In this document: positions 23,354 through 31,776 of the stretch, one piece after another
How positions within the stretch are numbered: position 1 is the stretch's first letter
How the letters are laid out: every line of letters begins with the position of its first letter
Made by a program: the position numbers and the translations under genes
Source: an uncultured Clostridia bacterium
GTDB lineage: Bacteria > Bacillota > Clostridia > Saccharofermentanales > Saccharofermentanaceae
NCBI GenBank assembly: GCA_946537885.1
Contig: CAMNGC010000019.1
Span: 1-35,308, forward strand
DNA length: 35,308 nucleotides
Direction: 5' to 3'
Notes under the pieces: model-generated
The model's input: only the letters and a program-made list of their open reading frames with translations
Database searches by the model: none
What the model was told of the DNA's origin: nothing

Positions 23354-25288
23354 ATGAATATTGAAGAAGCACTCAAGACAGAGAATGCATATTATGCAGG
23401 TGAATTTGATGCGGCTGTGGTAGGCGCCGGTCATGCAGGATGCGAAGCGGCGCATGCCTGCGCCAAGTTAGGGCTTAATACCGTGCTTTTCACTTTGCAT
23501 TTGGATTCCATCGCCAATCTCCCCTGTAATCCGAGTATCGGAGGTACGGCAAAGGGGCAGTTGGTGCGTGAGATAGATGCTCTTGGCGGCATCATGGGAA
23601 AGGTTGCCGACAGCTGTTGCATCCAGATGCGCATGCTTAACAGGTCTAAAGGACCGGCGGTCTATTCACCGAGAGCACAGATGGATCGTAATTCCTACTC
23701 TCACGCGATGAAATGCCTTCTGGAGAAAACGGATAAGCTTCTGATACGGCAGGCCCATATTACCGAGCTCCTGACAGATGATGGCAGGGTCTGCGGAGTT
23801 ATGACAGAGAGTCACGCCGTTTACAGGGCTTCGAAGGTCGTTATCTGCTCCGGTACTTATATGGAATCAAGGACCATAAGGGGAGAGGTGATAGCTCTCA
23901 CAGGTCCTGACGGTCTGTCCAGATCTGTTGGTCTGTCGGCGTCGTTGGCTGAAGCCGGCGTGCCGCTGCTTCGTTTTAAGACAGGAACTCCGGTAAGAGT
24001 AAACGGCCGCACAGTCGATTTTGAGAAGCTTACGAGACAGGACGGAGAACACGACATACCGCCGTTTTCATACGATAACGAAATGCGCGGAGGGAAGGTC
24101 CCGGAGGAACAAGTGCCCTGTTGGTCAGTGTGGACGACGGATGAGACCAGAGAGGTCATTGAAGCCAACATGGATCGCTCGCCCCTTTACAGCGGAGTGA
24201 TAACGGGTATCGGTCCCAGGTATTGTCCTTCTATCGAAGATAAGTTCATGCGTTTCGCTGATAAGAACAGGCATCAGATCTTTGTGGAGCCCCTGGGGAG
24301 AGATACTGAGGAGATGTACCTTCAAGGGTTCTCTACCAGCCTGCCGGAAGAGGTGCAGATCAAGATGGTTCATTCGCTCCCGGGACTTGAACATGCTCAT
24401 GTACAGAGAAGCGCTTATGCCATTGAATATGATCTTGTAGATCCTCTGTCAGTAAGGCCGACTCTTGAATCCAAGGTGATAGAGGGCCTATATACGGCAG
24501 GTCAGGTAAACGGCTCTTCAGGTTATGAAGAAGCTGCGGGGCAAGGTATTATTGCAGGCATTAATGCCGCCCTGTCCTTCCTTGGCAGGAAGCCTCTGAT
24601 CCTGGACCGTTCTCAGGCTTATATCGGAGTGCTGATAGATGATCTGGTTACTAAGGGGACGCAGGAACCCTATCGAATGATGACATCCAGAGCTGAGTAC
24701 AGGCTTTTCTTAAGGCAGGATAATTGTGATTTGAGGCTCACCCCCATAGGTCACGAGATCGGACTCGTGGATGATGAACGCTATAAGCTTTTCGAAGAGA
24801 AATACAAAAAGATAGATGAAGAGAAGGAAAGGCTCGCGGCGACCTATATTGCTCCTACAGACGAGCTGGCAGAGCTTCTGGAGTCGGTAGGATCCGTGCG
24901 TCCTCCGTCGAGCGTATCACTTGCAGAGCTTATAAGGCGCCCGCAGGTCAGCTATGAATTATTGGCAACTGTGGATAAGGGTCGTAAACCTCTGCCTGAC
25001 GATGTTATTTTCGCTGTGCAGACCGACATCAAGTATGAAGGCTATCTCAAACTCGAAAAGGATAAGATCGCCAAGTTCGCCGAGCTCGAGAACAAGAAAC
25101 TGCCGAGGGATATTGATTATGAGGCTATCGGAGGCTTAAGGCTTGAGGCAGGACAGAAGCTTAATAAGATGAGACCTGAAAATGTCGGTCAGGCATCGAG
25201 GATATCCGGGGTATCGCCTGCTGATATTCAGGTATTACTGGTATATCTGGAGTTGAAAAAGAGGGAAAACAGGGATGGCAGACAATAA
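23354..25288 (+). CDS. mnmG: tRNA uridine-5-carboxymethylaminomethyl synthesis enzyme MnmG
   Basis: The product has 644 residues, the usual length. The FAD-binding motif is GAGHAGCEAA at 24-33, then PCNPSIGGTAKGQLVREIDALGG, RTG-like and CSGTYM motifs, and the second dinucleotide region GLYTAGQVNG with GYEEAAGQGI. The C-terminal helical domain, which binds MnmE, includes PRDIDYEAIGGLRLEAGQKL and the closing ISGVSPADI. The start is one base after the mnmE stop. The 3' end overlaps rsmG by 14 bases, so the three genes are translated together. Confidence 0.97.
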   Translation: MNIEEALKTENAYYAGEFDAAVVGAGHAGCEAAHACAKLGLNTVLFTLHLDSIANLPCNPSIGGTAKGQLVREIDALGGIMGKVADSCCIQMRMLNRSKGPAVYSPRAQMDRNSYSHAMKCLLEKTDKLLIRQAHITELLTDDGRVCGVMTESHAVYRASKVVICSGTYMESRTIRGEVIALTGPDGLSRSVGLSASLAEAGVPLLRFKTGTPVRVNGRTVDFEKLTRQDGEHDIPPFSYDNEMRGGKVPEEQVPCWSVWTTDETREVIEANMDRSPLYSGVITGIGPRYCPSIEDKFMRFADKNRHQIFVEPLGRDTEEMYLQGFSTSLPEEVQIKMVHSLPGLEHAHVQRSAYAIEYDLVDPLSVRPTLESKVIEGLYTAGQVNGSSGYEEAAGQGIIAGINAALSFLGRKPLILDRSQAYIGVLIDDLVTKGTQEPYRMMTSRAEYRLFLRQDNCDLRLTPIGHEIGLVDDERYKLFEEKYKKIDEEKERLAATYIAPTDELAELLESVGSVRPPSSVSLAELIRRPQVSYELLATVDKGRKPLPDDVIFAVQTDIKYEGYLKLEKDKIAKFAELENKKLPRDIDYEAIGGLRLEAGQKLNKMRPENVGQASRISGVSPADIQVLLVYLELKKRENRDGRQ

Positions 25289-26054
25289 AGAGACGGATAT
25301 GAACGAAGCTTATGACGATACAAGATTGATAGCTCTACTGAGAGAGGGCGCCGGGGCGATCGGCATAGAGCTGGAAGATGCACAGGAGAAAGCATTTATT
25401 AAATATGCGAAAATGCTCCGTGAGCGTAATAAGGTCATGAATCTCACCAATATCCTCGATGATGAGGGCGTAGCAAGACTTCACTATGTGGATTCCATGA
25501 CCATCATTAAGCATATAGAAGCTGAGATGAAGGCTGCAGGAAGGCGTGATCTTACTCTTATCGATGTGGGCACCGGGGCCGGCTTTCCGGGGATTCCGCT
25601 CAAGATCATGCTCCCCGATATTAAGGTTACGCTTCTGGATTCACTCCGTAAACGTCTCAATTTCCTGGAAGATGTCTGTGCGGAGCTCGATCTGAAGGGT
25701 ATCAGGACAGCTCACAGCCGCGCCGAGGATGCCGGGAAGGACAAGTCTCACCGCGAGAGATACGATATTGTTACCGCAAGAGCAGTGGCTGCTTTGCCTG
25801 TATTATGCGAATACTGTCTGCCGTTTGTTAAGGTGGGAGGAGTCTTTCTTGCCATGAAAGCTCATTCAGAGGAGGAAACGGCAAGATCCGAAGCTGCCCT
25901 TAAGGTGCTTGGAGGTAAAATAGAAAGTACCGAGAAGTTCATACTTCCCGGTACCAACATAGAACGTTCTGTGATCGTCATACGCAAGATCCGTAATACT
26001 CCTGCCCGCTATCCCCGTCAGGCAGGTAAACCGTCAAAAGACCCTATAGCCTGA
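25275..26054 (+). CDS. rsmG: 16S rRNA (guanine-N7) methyltransferase
   Basis: The product has 259 residues. It carries the RsmG pattern: a helical N-terminus with YAKMLRERNKVMNLTNI, HYVDSM, the S-adenosylmethionine motif IDVGTGAGFPGIPLKI, then LDSLRKRLNFLEDV and TARAVAALPVLCEY. A C-terminal basic tail (RYPRQAGKPSK) is slightly longer than usual. It methylates G527 of 16S rRNA (E. coli numbering). It overlaps mnmG by 14 bases at the start. Its last 21 bases overlap the convergent anti-sigma gene, so this operon and the minus-strand operon share their 3' ends. Confidence 0.96.
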   Translation: MADNKETDMNEAYDDTRLIALLREGAGAIGIELEDAQEKAFIKYAKMLRERNKVMNLTNILDDEGVARLHYVDSMTIIKHIEAEMKAAGRRDLTLIDVGTGAGFPGIPLKIMLPDIKVTLLDSLRKRLNFLEDVCAELDLKGIRTAHSRAEDAGKDKSHRERYDIVTARAVAALPVLCEYCLPFVKVGGVFLAMKAHSEEETARSEAALKVLGGKIESTEKFILPGTNIERSVIVIRKIRNTPARYPRQAGKPSKDPIA

Positions 26055-26057
26055 CGG
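26015..26057. repeat. Inverted repeat at the overlapping 3' ends of rsmG and the anti-sigma gene
   Basis: CCGTCAGGC (26015-26023) and GCCTGACGG (26049-26057) match perfectly over nine bases around a 25-base loop that contains both stop-codon regions. There is no T-run. It could form a hairpin at the end of either transcript. It is partly coding on both strands, so chance is not excluded. Confidence 0.5.
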
Positions 26058-26600
26058 ATGACGACCATTCCTGTAATTATCTGACAGCTCGAATCTCCCC
26101 TCAGGACCCGGATTGGATCTGCCTGCAGTAGGCATATAAATATTGCCTGCCGCAGATGTGTCATTCACATAGATATACTGTGAATAATCAACATTCTCTA
26201 CAGTTCCCGAGCCTGTGATCACATTCTGATCATCAGAGGAGCCCGCGAAAGGAACTGATGCAGTCAATTCTGCCTTGGATGTTGCTACTGCGACATCTGC
26301 CGGATTAGACTTGAAGAAAGATAAAAGATTGATCGTTACGCACAAGGCAGCTGCCGTGGCAAGGCTGCAGATAACGATACGAGATACCCTTCTGTTGTGT
26401 CTCTCGCGGTTTTTCTCCTGCTGTCTGATATATCCCATGTTGAGAGCTGAAAGATGTGTAATCGGGCCGTTGCTCTCTTTGTCGGCCTTCTCGGAATTAA
26501 CCCGTGCAAGCGTTCTGGCGATAAGATCGTCGGAAGCTTTTATGGAGCCGAGTTCTTTTCTCATCGTCTCGGCTATCTGTCTGTCAAATGGATTCCTCAT
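26034..26600 (-). CDS. Putative anti-sigma factor, single-pass membrane protein
   Basis: The ATG at 26600 is six bases after GGGAG and overlaps the sigma gene stop by 17 bases; upstream ATGs have no such site. The product has 188 residues. An N-terminal cytoplasmic part of about 70 residues (MRNPFDRQIAETMRKELGSI, RTLARVNSEK) precedes one membrane helix (about 70-92), and an extracellular tail of about 95 residues is Ser/Asn-rich. No Cys-rich zinc finger (HxxxCxxC) is seen, so it is not a ZAS-type anti-sigma factor. The role is inferred from position directly after the sigma gene. The 3' end overlaps rsmG. Confidence 0.7.
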   Translation of the reverse strand: MRNPFDRQIAETMRKELGSIKASDDLIARTLARVNSEKADKESNGPITHLSALNMGYIRQQEKNRERHNRRVSRIVICSLATAAALCVTINLLSFFKSNPADVAVATSKAELTASVPFAGSSDDQNVITGSGTVENVDYSQYIYVNDTSAAGNIYMPTAGRSNPGPEGRFELSDNYRNGRHPSGYRVF

Positions 26601-27183
26601 ATGCTTCTCCCGGCGCTCTGCCATGTTTCCTCTCGTATTTTGCAAGTATCTTTCTTGCCCTGAATAATCTGCTCCTTACCGTGCTCTCCGTCACTCCGCA
26701 AGCCTCGGCAATCGACCGGTTATCCATCTGGCAATAGTATCTGTACAGAACAACTTCCTTGGATACCTTAGGCAGCTTCATTATGGCCTCCCACAGATCT
26801 CCTTCGGGCTCCAGCTGATCGAAATACTCATCCTCCTGGTCTCTTCCGTCTACTGACGGGCTAACCTTCGGGTTGGAGGTTCGGTACTCGCCGTACTGCT
26901 CTCCTGAATCTTCGGTCATTTGCTCGTAGCTGCCGATCCTTGTGGACCAGGGCGATTTCAGGTAGTCCTTACAGACGTTCCTGGCTATCGCCATCAGCCA
27001 GTACTTGGGAGGGCAATTACCCTCGAAAGTATCTCTTTTCCTGATCGCTTTCAGAAAAACATCCTGGAAGGCATCTTCTGCCTGCGATCTGGAGCCCAAA
27101 TAGAAAACGCATACCCTGAGCACATCGTTGGCGTATAGTTCCACCAATTCTTCTGTATCGGGTAATGAAAAATACTTTTCCAT
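26584..27183 (-). CDS. ECF-type RNA polymerase sigma factor
   Basis: The ATG at 27183 follows AGGAG by about seven bases and gives 199 residues; the longer frame to 27243 has no site. Sigma region 2 (about 8-75) has YANDVLRVCVFYLGSRSQAEDAFQDVF and PPKYWLMAIARNVCKDYL. A variable acidic linker contains VSPSVDGRDQEDEY. Region 4 (about 130-185) has LPKVSKEVVLYRYYC and the helix-turn-helix RSIAEACGVTESTVRSRL. It is the founder of the likely sigma/anti-sigma pair with the downstream gene. It is divergent from gyrA, with an AT-rich 208-base gap. It is the best match in the window to the small sigma-like protein at 16005. Confidence 0.9.
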   Translation of the reverse strand: MEKYFSLPDTEELVELYANDVLRVCVFYLGSRSQAEDAFQDVFLKAIRKRDTFEGNCPPKYWLMAIARNVCKDYLKSPWSTRIGSYEQMTEDSGEQYGEYRTSNPKVSPSVDGRDQEDEYFDQLEPEGDLWEAIMKLPKVSKEVVLYRYYCQMDNRSIAEACGVTESTVRSRLFRARKILAKYERKHGRAPGEAYEESI

Positions 27184-27345
27184 TGCGCTCTCCTCATTTG
27201 TTCTGTCGTAGTAATGACGATTTGATTTTATGCTCTGTTGCAATTTTTTTCAATTTACGTTGATATGTTTTCGAAAAGTAAATACAGCCATGCTCTTAAT
27301 TAATAAAATATTATATATATATTATAATAATAAGCGGCAGCTTTA

Positions 27346-27354
27346 TGGTATAAT
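27346..27354 (+). promoter_or_regulatory. Extended -10 promoter of gyrA
   Basis: TGGTATAAT is a perfect extended -10, about 38 bases before the gyrA ATG. No good -35 exists. The sequence just upstream (27296-27332) is very AT-rich with alternating TA runs, and it would also flank the sigma gene promoter on the other strand. Confidence 0.6.
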
Positions 27355-27391
27355 TATTCGGTGACAGTATACCATGTCAACGGAGGTCAAT

Positions 27392-30016
27392 ATGGCAAAC
27401 GACAATGACAGCTCCAAGGAGCTGCGCAAGCAACAGGAAGCCGAGATGGACTCGGTCTTCAAGTCCGAACAGAATACTATCGTACCGGTCGATCTCGAGA
27501 AAGAGATGAAGAAATCCTTTATCGATTATGCGATGTCAGTTATTTCAGACCGTGCGCTTCCTGATATCAGAGACGGCATGAAGCCGGTTCAAAGAAGAAT
27601 TCTCTATTCTATGTTCACACAGGGATTTACACCCGATAAGCCCTATCGTAAGTGCGCTACCACGATCGGTGACGTTCTCGGACGTTTCCATCCCCACGGC
27701 GATGCATCTGTTTATGATGCGCTCGTTCGACTGGCGCAGGATTTCTCGCTGAGACATCCTCTGGTAGACGGACATGGTAACTTCGGTTCGCTGGACGGAG
27801 ACCCGCCGGCCGCTTACCGTTATACTGAGGCAAGACTCGACAAGATATCTCTCGAGATGATGAGTGATATCAATAAGAATACGGTTGATTTCAGACCTAA
27901 CTTTGATGAGCACGAGATGGAGCCTGTAGCATTGCCTTCAAGGTTCCCGAATCTCCTGGTCAACGGTTCCGTAGGTATCGCTGTAGGTATGGCTACGAAT
28001 ATCCCGCCTCATAATCTCGGTGAGACTATCGACGGCGTCGTTATGATGCTCGATAACCCCGATGTCACGGTCGAAGAGCTGATGACTGTTGTTAAGGGAC
28101 CTGATTTCCCGACAGGCGGTGCCATTCTCGGAACAGCAGGCATCCGTGACGCCTATACGACAGGACGCGGCCGCATTATGGTCAGGGCTCATGCCGAGAT
28201 CGAGGATTATGCCAACGGAAGACAGAGGATCATTATTCACGATCTGCCTTTCGCCGTTAATAAGGCAAGACTCATCGAGAGGATGGCTGATCTGGTCAAG
28301 GACAAAAAGGTTGAGGGCATCTCGGGTCTTCGTGATGAATCTGACCGTAATGAGATGGTCAGGATCGTTATCGAGTGCAAGAAGGATGCCAATCCTGATG
28401 TTGTACTGAATCAGCTCTATAAGAACTGCTCGCTGCAGGAGGCTTGCTGCGCCAATATGATAGCGCTGGTTCCGGATGCCGATGGTAAGCTGGAGCCTAA
28501 GACGATCTCTCTGATCGATGCCCTGAAGTATTATGTTGCTCACCAAGAGGATGTAGTAACCAGAAGAACTCAGTACGATCTGGAGAAGGCTGAAGCCAAG
28601 AAGCATATTGATGAAGGTCTGCTTCTTGCAATGGATCATATTGATGAGATCATTAATATCATCAGACATTCTCAGACTGAGGCTGAGGCTAAACTGAAGA
28701 TGGGCGAGAGGTTCGGTCTGACAGATAAGCAGGCTCAGCATATTGTAGACATGCGTCTCGGCCGTTTGACAGGTCTCGAGAGAGAAAAGCTCCTGGCTGA
28801 GATCGCAGATCTTGAAGCCAAGATTGAAGCTTATAAGCTGATCCTTTCAGATAAGACGGTTCTGCACCAGACCATCAAGGACGAGATCCTGGAGATCAAG
28901 CGTAAGTTTGCTACTCCCAGACTTACTGAGATCATCCACGGTTCTTTCGAGGATATAGATGATGAATCTTTAATCCAGGAGCAGGATATCGTTGTTACAC
29001 TGACTCACTTCGGCTACATAAAGAGACAGCTGATAGATAACTACAAGAGCCAGCACAGAGGTGGTCGCGGCATCTCTGCACAGGGGACTCGTGAAGAGGA
29101 CTATGTAGAGAAGATACTGACGACAACTACCCACAAGTTCCTTATGTGTTTTACTAATACCGGACGAGTATTCAAGATCAAGGGTTACAAGATACCTGAG
29201 ACCACATCAAGATCGTCAAGAGGAACGGCTCTGGTTAATCTCTTGCAGCTTGGTGAGAATGAGAAGATCAGGAATATTATTCCGGTAGATAATCTTGACG
29301 ATCCGGATCTCTATCTGACAGTTGCAACGGCTAAGGGTGTCGTTAAGAGGACTCCACTCGAGAGCTACAAGAATATCAATAAGAACGGTCTTATAGCCGT
29401 GAGCATCAGGGAAGATGATTATGTTGTAGATGTAGCCCTGACTAAGGGCGAGCAGGAGATCATCCTTGTATCCTCTTCGGGTAAGGCCATCCGCTTTAAT
29501 TCGGATGATGTAAGAGAGACAGGCCGTAAGTCCAGCGGTGTCAGAGGTATGAAGCTGGATGATGATGACAAGATCGTGGGCATGGTCCCCGTTACCGAGA
29601 ACGGTGAACTTCTGGTTATCTCCGAGAAGGGCTTTGGAAAGAGAAGTCATGTGGAGGAGTACAGACAGCAGAACCGCGGCGGTAAGGGCCTTATCACATA
29701 TAAGATCACGCCTAAGACCGGCTCCCTTGTAGGTTGCACATTGGTTGATGATGATAAGGATCTTATGATAATAACTGATTCCGGTGTCATAATAAGAGTT
29801 CATGCAGCAGAGATACCTACTCTCTCGAGAGGCACTTCGGGTGTTCGTCTCATGAAGGCTAATGGTGCCTCTATCGTGGATTTTGCATTGGCAGATCACA
29901 TAGTCGAGGAAGACGAATCAGCTGAAGGAGAGTCAGAGGCCCCTGTAGCCGAGGATGTGATCGCCGAATATGCAGAGAAAACTGCCGAGAACGGCAAGGA
30001 AGAAGATAACGGCTGA
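27392..30016 (+). CDS. gyrA: DNA gyrase subunit A
   Basis: The ATG at 27392 is five bases after GGAGGT; an ATG at 27374 is six codons upstream without a site. The product has 874 residues. The breakage domain includes [21 protein letters not shown], the quinolone region [19 protein letters not shown] (100-118) and catalytic Tyr144 in YRYTEARL. A coiled coil and the YNLEKA-like region follow. The C-terminal beta-pinwheel has the GyrA box as QHRGGRG (554-560), which marks it as gyrase and not ParC. The acidic tail ends NGKEEDNG. Ala105 stands where E. coli has Ser83. gyrB is not adjacent in this window. dacA follows after 23 bases. Confidence 0.97.
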   Translation: MANDNDSSKELRKQQEAEMDSVFKSEQNTIVPVDLEKEMKKSFIDYAMSVISDRALPDIRDGMKPVQRRILYSMFTQGFTPDKPYRKCATTIGDVLGRFHPHGDASVYDALVRLAQDFSLRHPLVDGHGNFGSLDGDPPAAYRYTEARLDKISLEMMSDINKNTVDFRPNFDEHEMEPVALPSRFPNLLVNGSVGIAVGMATNIPPHNLGETIDGVVMMLDNPDVTVEELMTVVKGPDFPTGGAILGTAGIRDAYTTGRGRIMVRAHAEIEDYANGRQRIIIHDLPFAVNKARLIERMADLVKDKKVEGISGLRDESDRNEMVRIVIECKKDANPDVVLNQLYKNCSLQEACCANMIALVPDADGKLEPKTISLIDALKYYVAHQEDVVTRRTQYDLEKAEAKKHIDEGLLLAMDHIDEIINIIRHSQTEAEAKLKMGERFGLTDKQAQHIVDMRLGRLTGLEREKLLAEIADLEAKIEAYKLILSDKTVLHQTIKDEILEIKRKFATPRLTEIIHGSFEDIDDESLIQEQDIVVTLTHFGYIKRQLIDNYKSQHRGGRGISAQGTREEDYVEKILTTTTHKFLMCFTNTGRVFKIKGYKIPETTSRSSRGTALVNLLQLGENEKIRNIIPVDNLDDPDLYLTVATAKGVVKRTPLESYKNINKNGLIAVSIREDDYVVDVALTKGEQEIILVSSSGKAIRFNSDDVRETGRKSSGVRGMKLDDDDKIVGMVPVTENGELLVISEKGFGKRSHVEEYRQQNRGGKGLITYKITPKTGSLVGCTLVDDDKDLMIITDSGVIIRVHAAEIPTLSRGTSGVRLMKANGASIVDFALADHIVEEDESAEGESEAPVAEDVIAEYAEKTAENGKEEDNG

Positions 30017-30039
30017 AATAGCCGTGGAAGGACAGACAC

Positions 30040-31566
30040 GTGATCTCAGGTAAAGTACTTTGCCGTAAACTTACTGCACTGCTCCTGTCGACTGTGATGA
30101 CAACTGCCGTTGTCACCGGCTTTTTGGGCTCGGCTGTCAAGGCCGAGGTCGGTCAGCCGGAGTTATCACTCCCGGCCGTTGACGATGTAGTATGTGCATC
30201 TTATTGTGTATACGATAAGACGACTGATGAGATAGTAGTATCCAAGCTCCCGAATGACAGGATCTTTCCTGCGTCCATGACAAAGATCATGACTGCGCAG
30301 CTGGGACTGGACTACCTCGATACCGACGATTATCTGACGACATCTCAGAATGCCATCGATAATGTTACCTATGATTCGACTCTGATGGGGTTGGTTGTAG
30401 GTGAGCGTACCACTGTATCAGAACTTTTATATGGTATGATGTTGCCTTCCGGCAATGATGCGGCGAATGTAGTCGCAGAAGGCGTTGTTGCTGCATTTTT
30501 AGAAGATTATCCCGCCGATGGGGAGGAAGTCGGACCTGACGGTATCAATGCTTCTTACCTCGAAGAGAAGCTGGGGCATTCGTCACAGGAGATACTGGAA
30601 GGCTATACGCTGACTGCTTTCGCGGAATTGATGAATGTCAGAGCCCAGAATCTCGGTTGCAGCGGAACGCATTTTGTCAATGCCAACGGACTTCATGACG
30701 ATGATCACTATACGACGGCAGCAGATCTTGCCAAGATCATGGCTAATGCCTGCGAGAATCCTGATTTCAATACGGTTATCAGTTCCTCGACGCATATATT
30801 TGCCGCTACAAATGTTCATACAGAGGATGGCTGGTCCATTGCCAAAAACACGAATAACCTCTTAAATGACCCCTGGCTTGCTGCCAGAACGGCCGAGGGA
30901 GAGGATTCCCATATGGCTGCATTCATCGGAGGGAAAACAGGCACAACATCTGCTGCCGGTACGGGAATGACAGTCTATACAGTAAATGAGAATGGCCACG
31001 AACTCTTTACCGCAGTCTGCGGTATCCCCGGTGATTATTATGCCTACCAGACAAGATATGTAGCTTCCATAGCTGCTTATGGCAACCTGACCTGTTGGAA
31101 CTCTGATCCGACTACGGTCATTCCGGGTACTACAAGTGATTATCGCAGATACAATGCACCAACAGCAGAGCTTCCCATGTTCGATCCTCTGATGATCCCG
31201 GGGGATGATCCGGCTGATTACGATCCTCATGGAGTTGTAAACGAACCTGAGGAGACAGAGCCTGCGGATGAGCCTGACGAGACGGGTGAAGGGGAGGTAA
31301 CCGAATCACATGATGACGGCGGGCCGCCTGAAGAGACAGCAAACGAAGATAATAAGCCTTCTGAGAAAGATGAGAAGGAAGAATCCGGTCCGATCAAGTT
31401 CGTTAAGGACAACTTGCTTATATGCATAGTTATCGCTTTGCTGGTGATCCTCATTATCCTATGTATCATCATTCTTGTGACAAGATCGGTCAATTCTCGA
31501 AAAAAACGCAGGAGAAGATCCTCGCGGCCTTATACCGGCAGACCCGACGCGTTTATGAATGATTGA
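30040..31566 (+). CDS. dacA: D-alanyl-D-alanine carboxypeptidase, DacA/PBP5-type (S11)
   Basis: The product has 508 residues from a GTG start preceded by AAGGAC. A signal peptide covers about 1-35. The three catalytic motifs are in order: SxxK as Ser79-Met-Thr-Lys82 (PASMTKIM), SxN as Ser137-Gly-Asn139 (LPSGNDAAN) and KTG as Lys299-Thr-Gly301 (GGKTGTTSAAG). It removes the terminal D-Ala of peptidoglycan pentapeptides and so limits cross-linking. The amphipathic C-terminal helix of PBP5 is replaced by a long acidic Glu/Pro-rich linker (about 390-440) and a true membrane helix followed by a basic cytoplasmic tail (SRKKRRRRSSRPY). It probably shares a transcript with gyrA. Confidence 0.93.
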   Translation: MISGKVLCRKLTALLLSTVMTTAVVTGFLGSAVKAEVGQPELSLPAVDDVVCASYCVYDKTTDEIVVSKLPNDRIFPASMTKIMTAQLGLDYLDTDDYLTTSQNAIDNVTYDSTLMGLVVGERTTVSELLYGMMLPSGNDAANVVAEGVVAAFLEDYPADGEEVGPDGINASYLEEKLGHSSQEILEGYTLTAFAELMNVRAQNLGCSGTHFVNANGLHDDDHYTTAADLAKIMANACENPDFNTVISSSTHIFAATNVHTEDGWSIAKNTNNLLNDPWLAARTAEGEDSHMAAFIGGKTGTTSAAGTGMTVYTVNENGHELFTAVCGIPGDYYAYQTRYVASIAAYGNLTCWNSDPTTVIPGTTSDYRRYNAPTAELPMFDPLMIPGDDPADYDPHGVVNEPEETEPADEPDETGEGEVTESHDDGGPPEETANEDNKPSEKDEKEESGPIKFVKDNLLICIVIALLVILIILCIIILVTRSVNSRKKRRRRSSRPYTGRPDAFMND

Positions 31567-31654
31567 CACTCGCGTTGTTCCGCGGTGATGCGGAAAGCCT
31601 CCTTGTCACTTTGTGGCTCCTGCCGGGCTGTTTCCGCGTAATCTTAAGCACCAT

Positions 31655-31702
31655 GCTGCTTTTCAATCAGTATTCTCCGATGCCATGCGATGAATACCCG
31701 AC
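31655..31702 (+). repeat. Hairpin repeat element, copy 3
   Basis: The sequence begins GCTGCTTTTCAATCAG and aligns with copy 2 at roughly three-quarters of its positions. TATTCTCCG pairs with CGATGAATA at seven of nine positions. It lies 88 bases after the dacA stop. No TGACA operator follows, unlike copies 1 and 2. GCGGAAA/TTTCCGC arms lie just before it (about 31590-31640). Confidence 0.5.
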
Positions 31703-31717
31703 ATATTGTGAAGATAG

Positions 31718-31749
31718 AAAAAAGCCTCGCACCTTTCAGATGCGAGGCT
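31718..31749 (-). terminator. Terminator of ldh (possibly bidirectional)
   Basis: AGCCTCGCA (31723-31731) pairs with TGCGAGGCT (31741-31749). Read on the minus strand the stem is followed by six T, 28 bases after the ldh stop, as in a classical terminator. On the plus strand the tail is only TTTGCTATT, so it may also slow transcription from dacA. Confidence 0.8.
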
Positions 31750-31776
31750 TTGCTATTGTCCTTATAAGAATCCTTA

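Noticed and set aside
24970..24978. Perfect DnaA box (TGTGGATAA) suggesting an origin
   Set aside because: It is isolated, lies inside mnmG coding sequence and has no neighbouring boxes or AT-rich unwinding region.
27938..28741. Minus-strand open frame of 267 codons inside gyrA
   Set aside because: It is a shadow frame of a highly conserved gene with no start signals.
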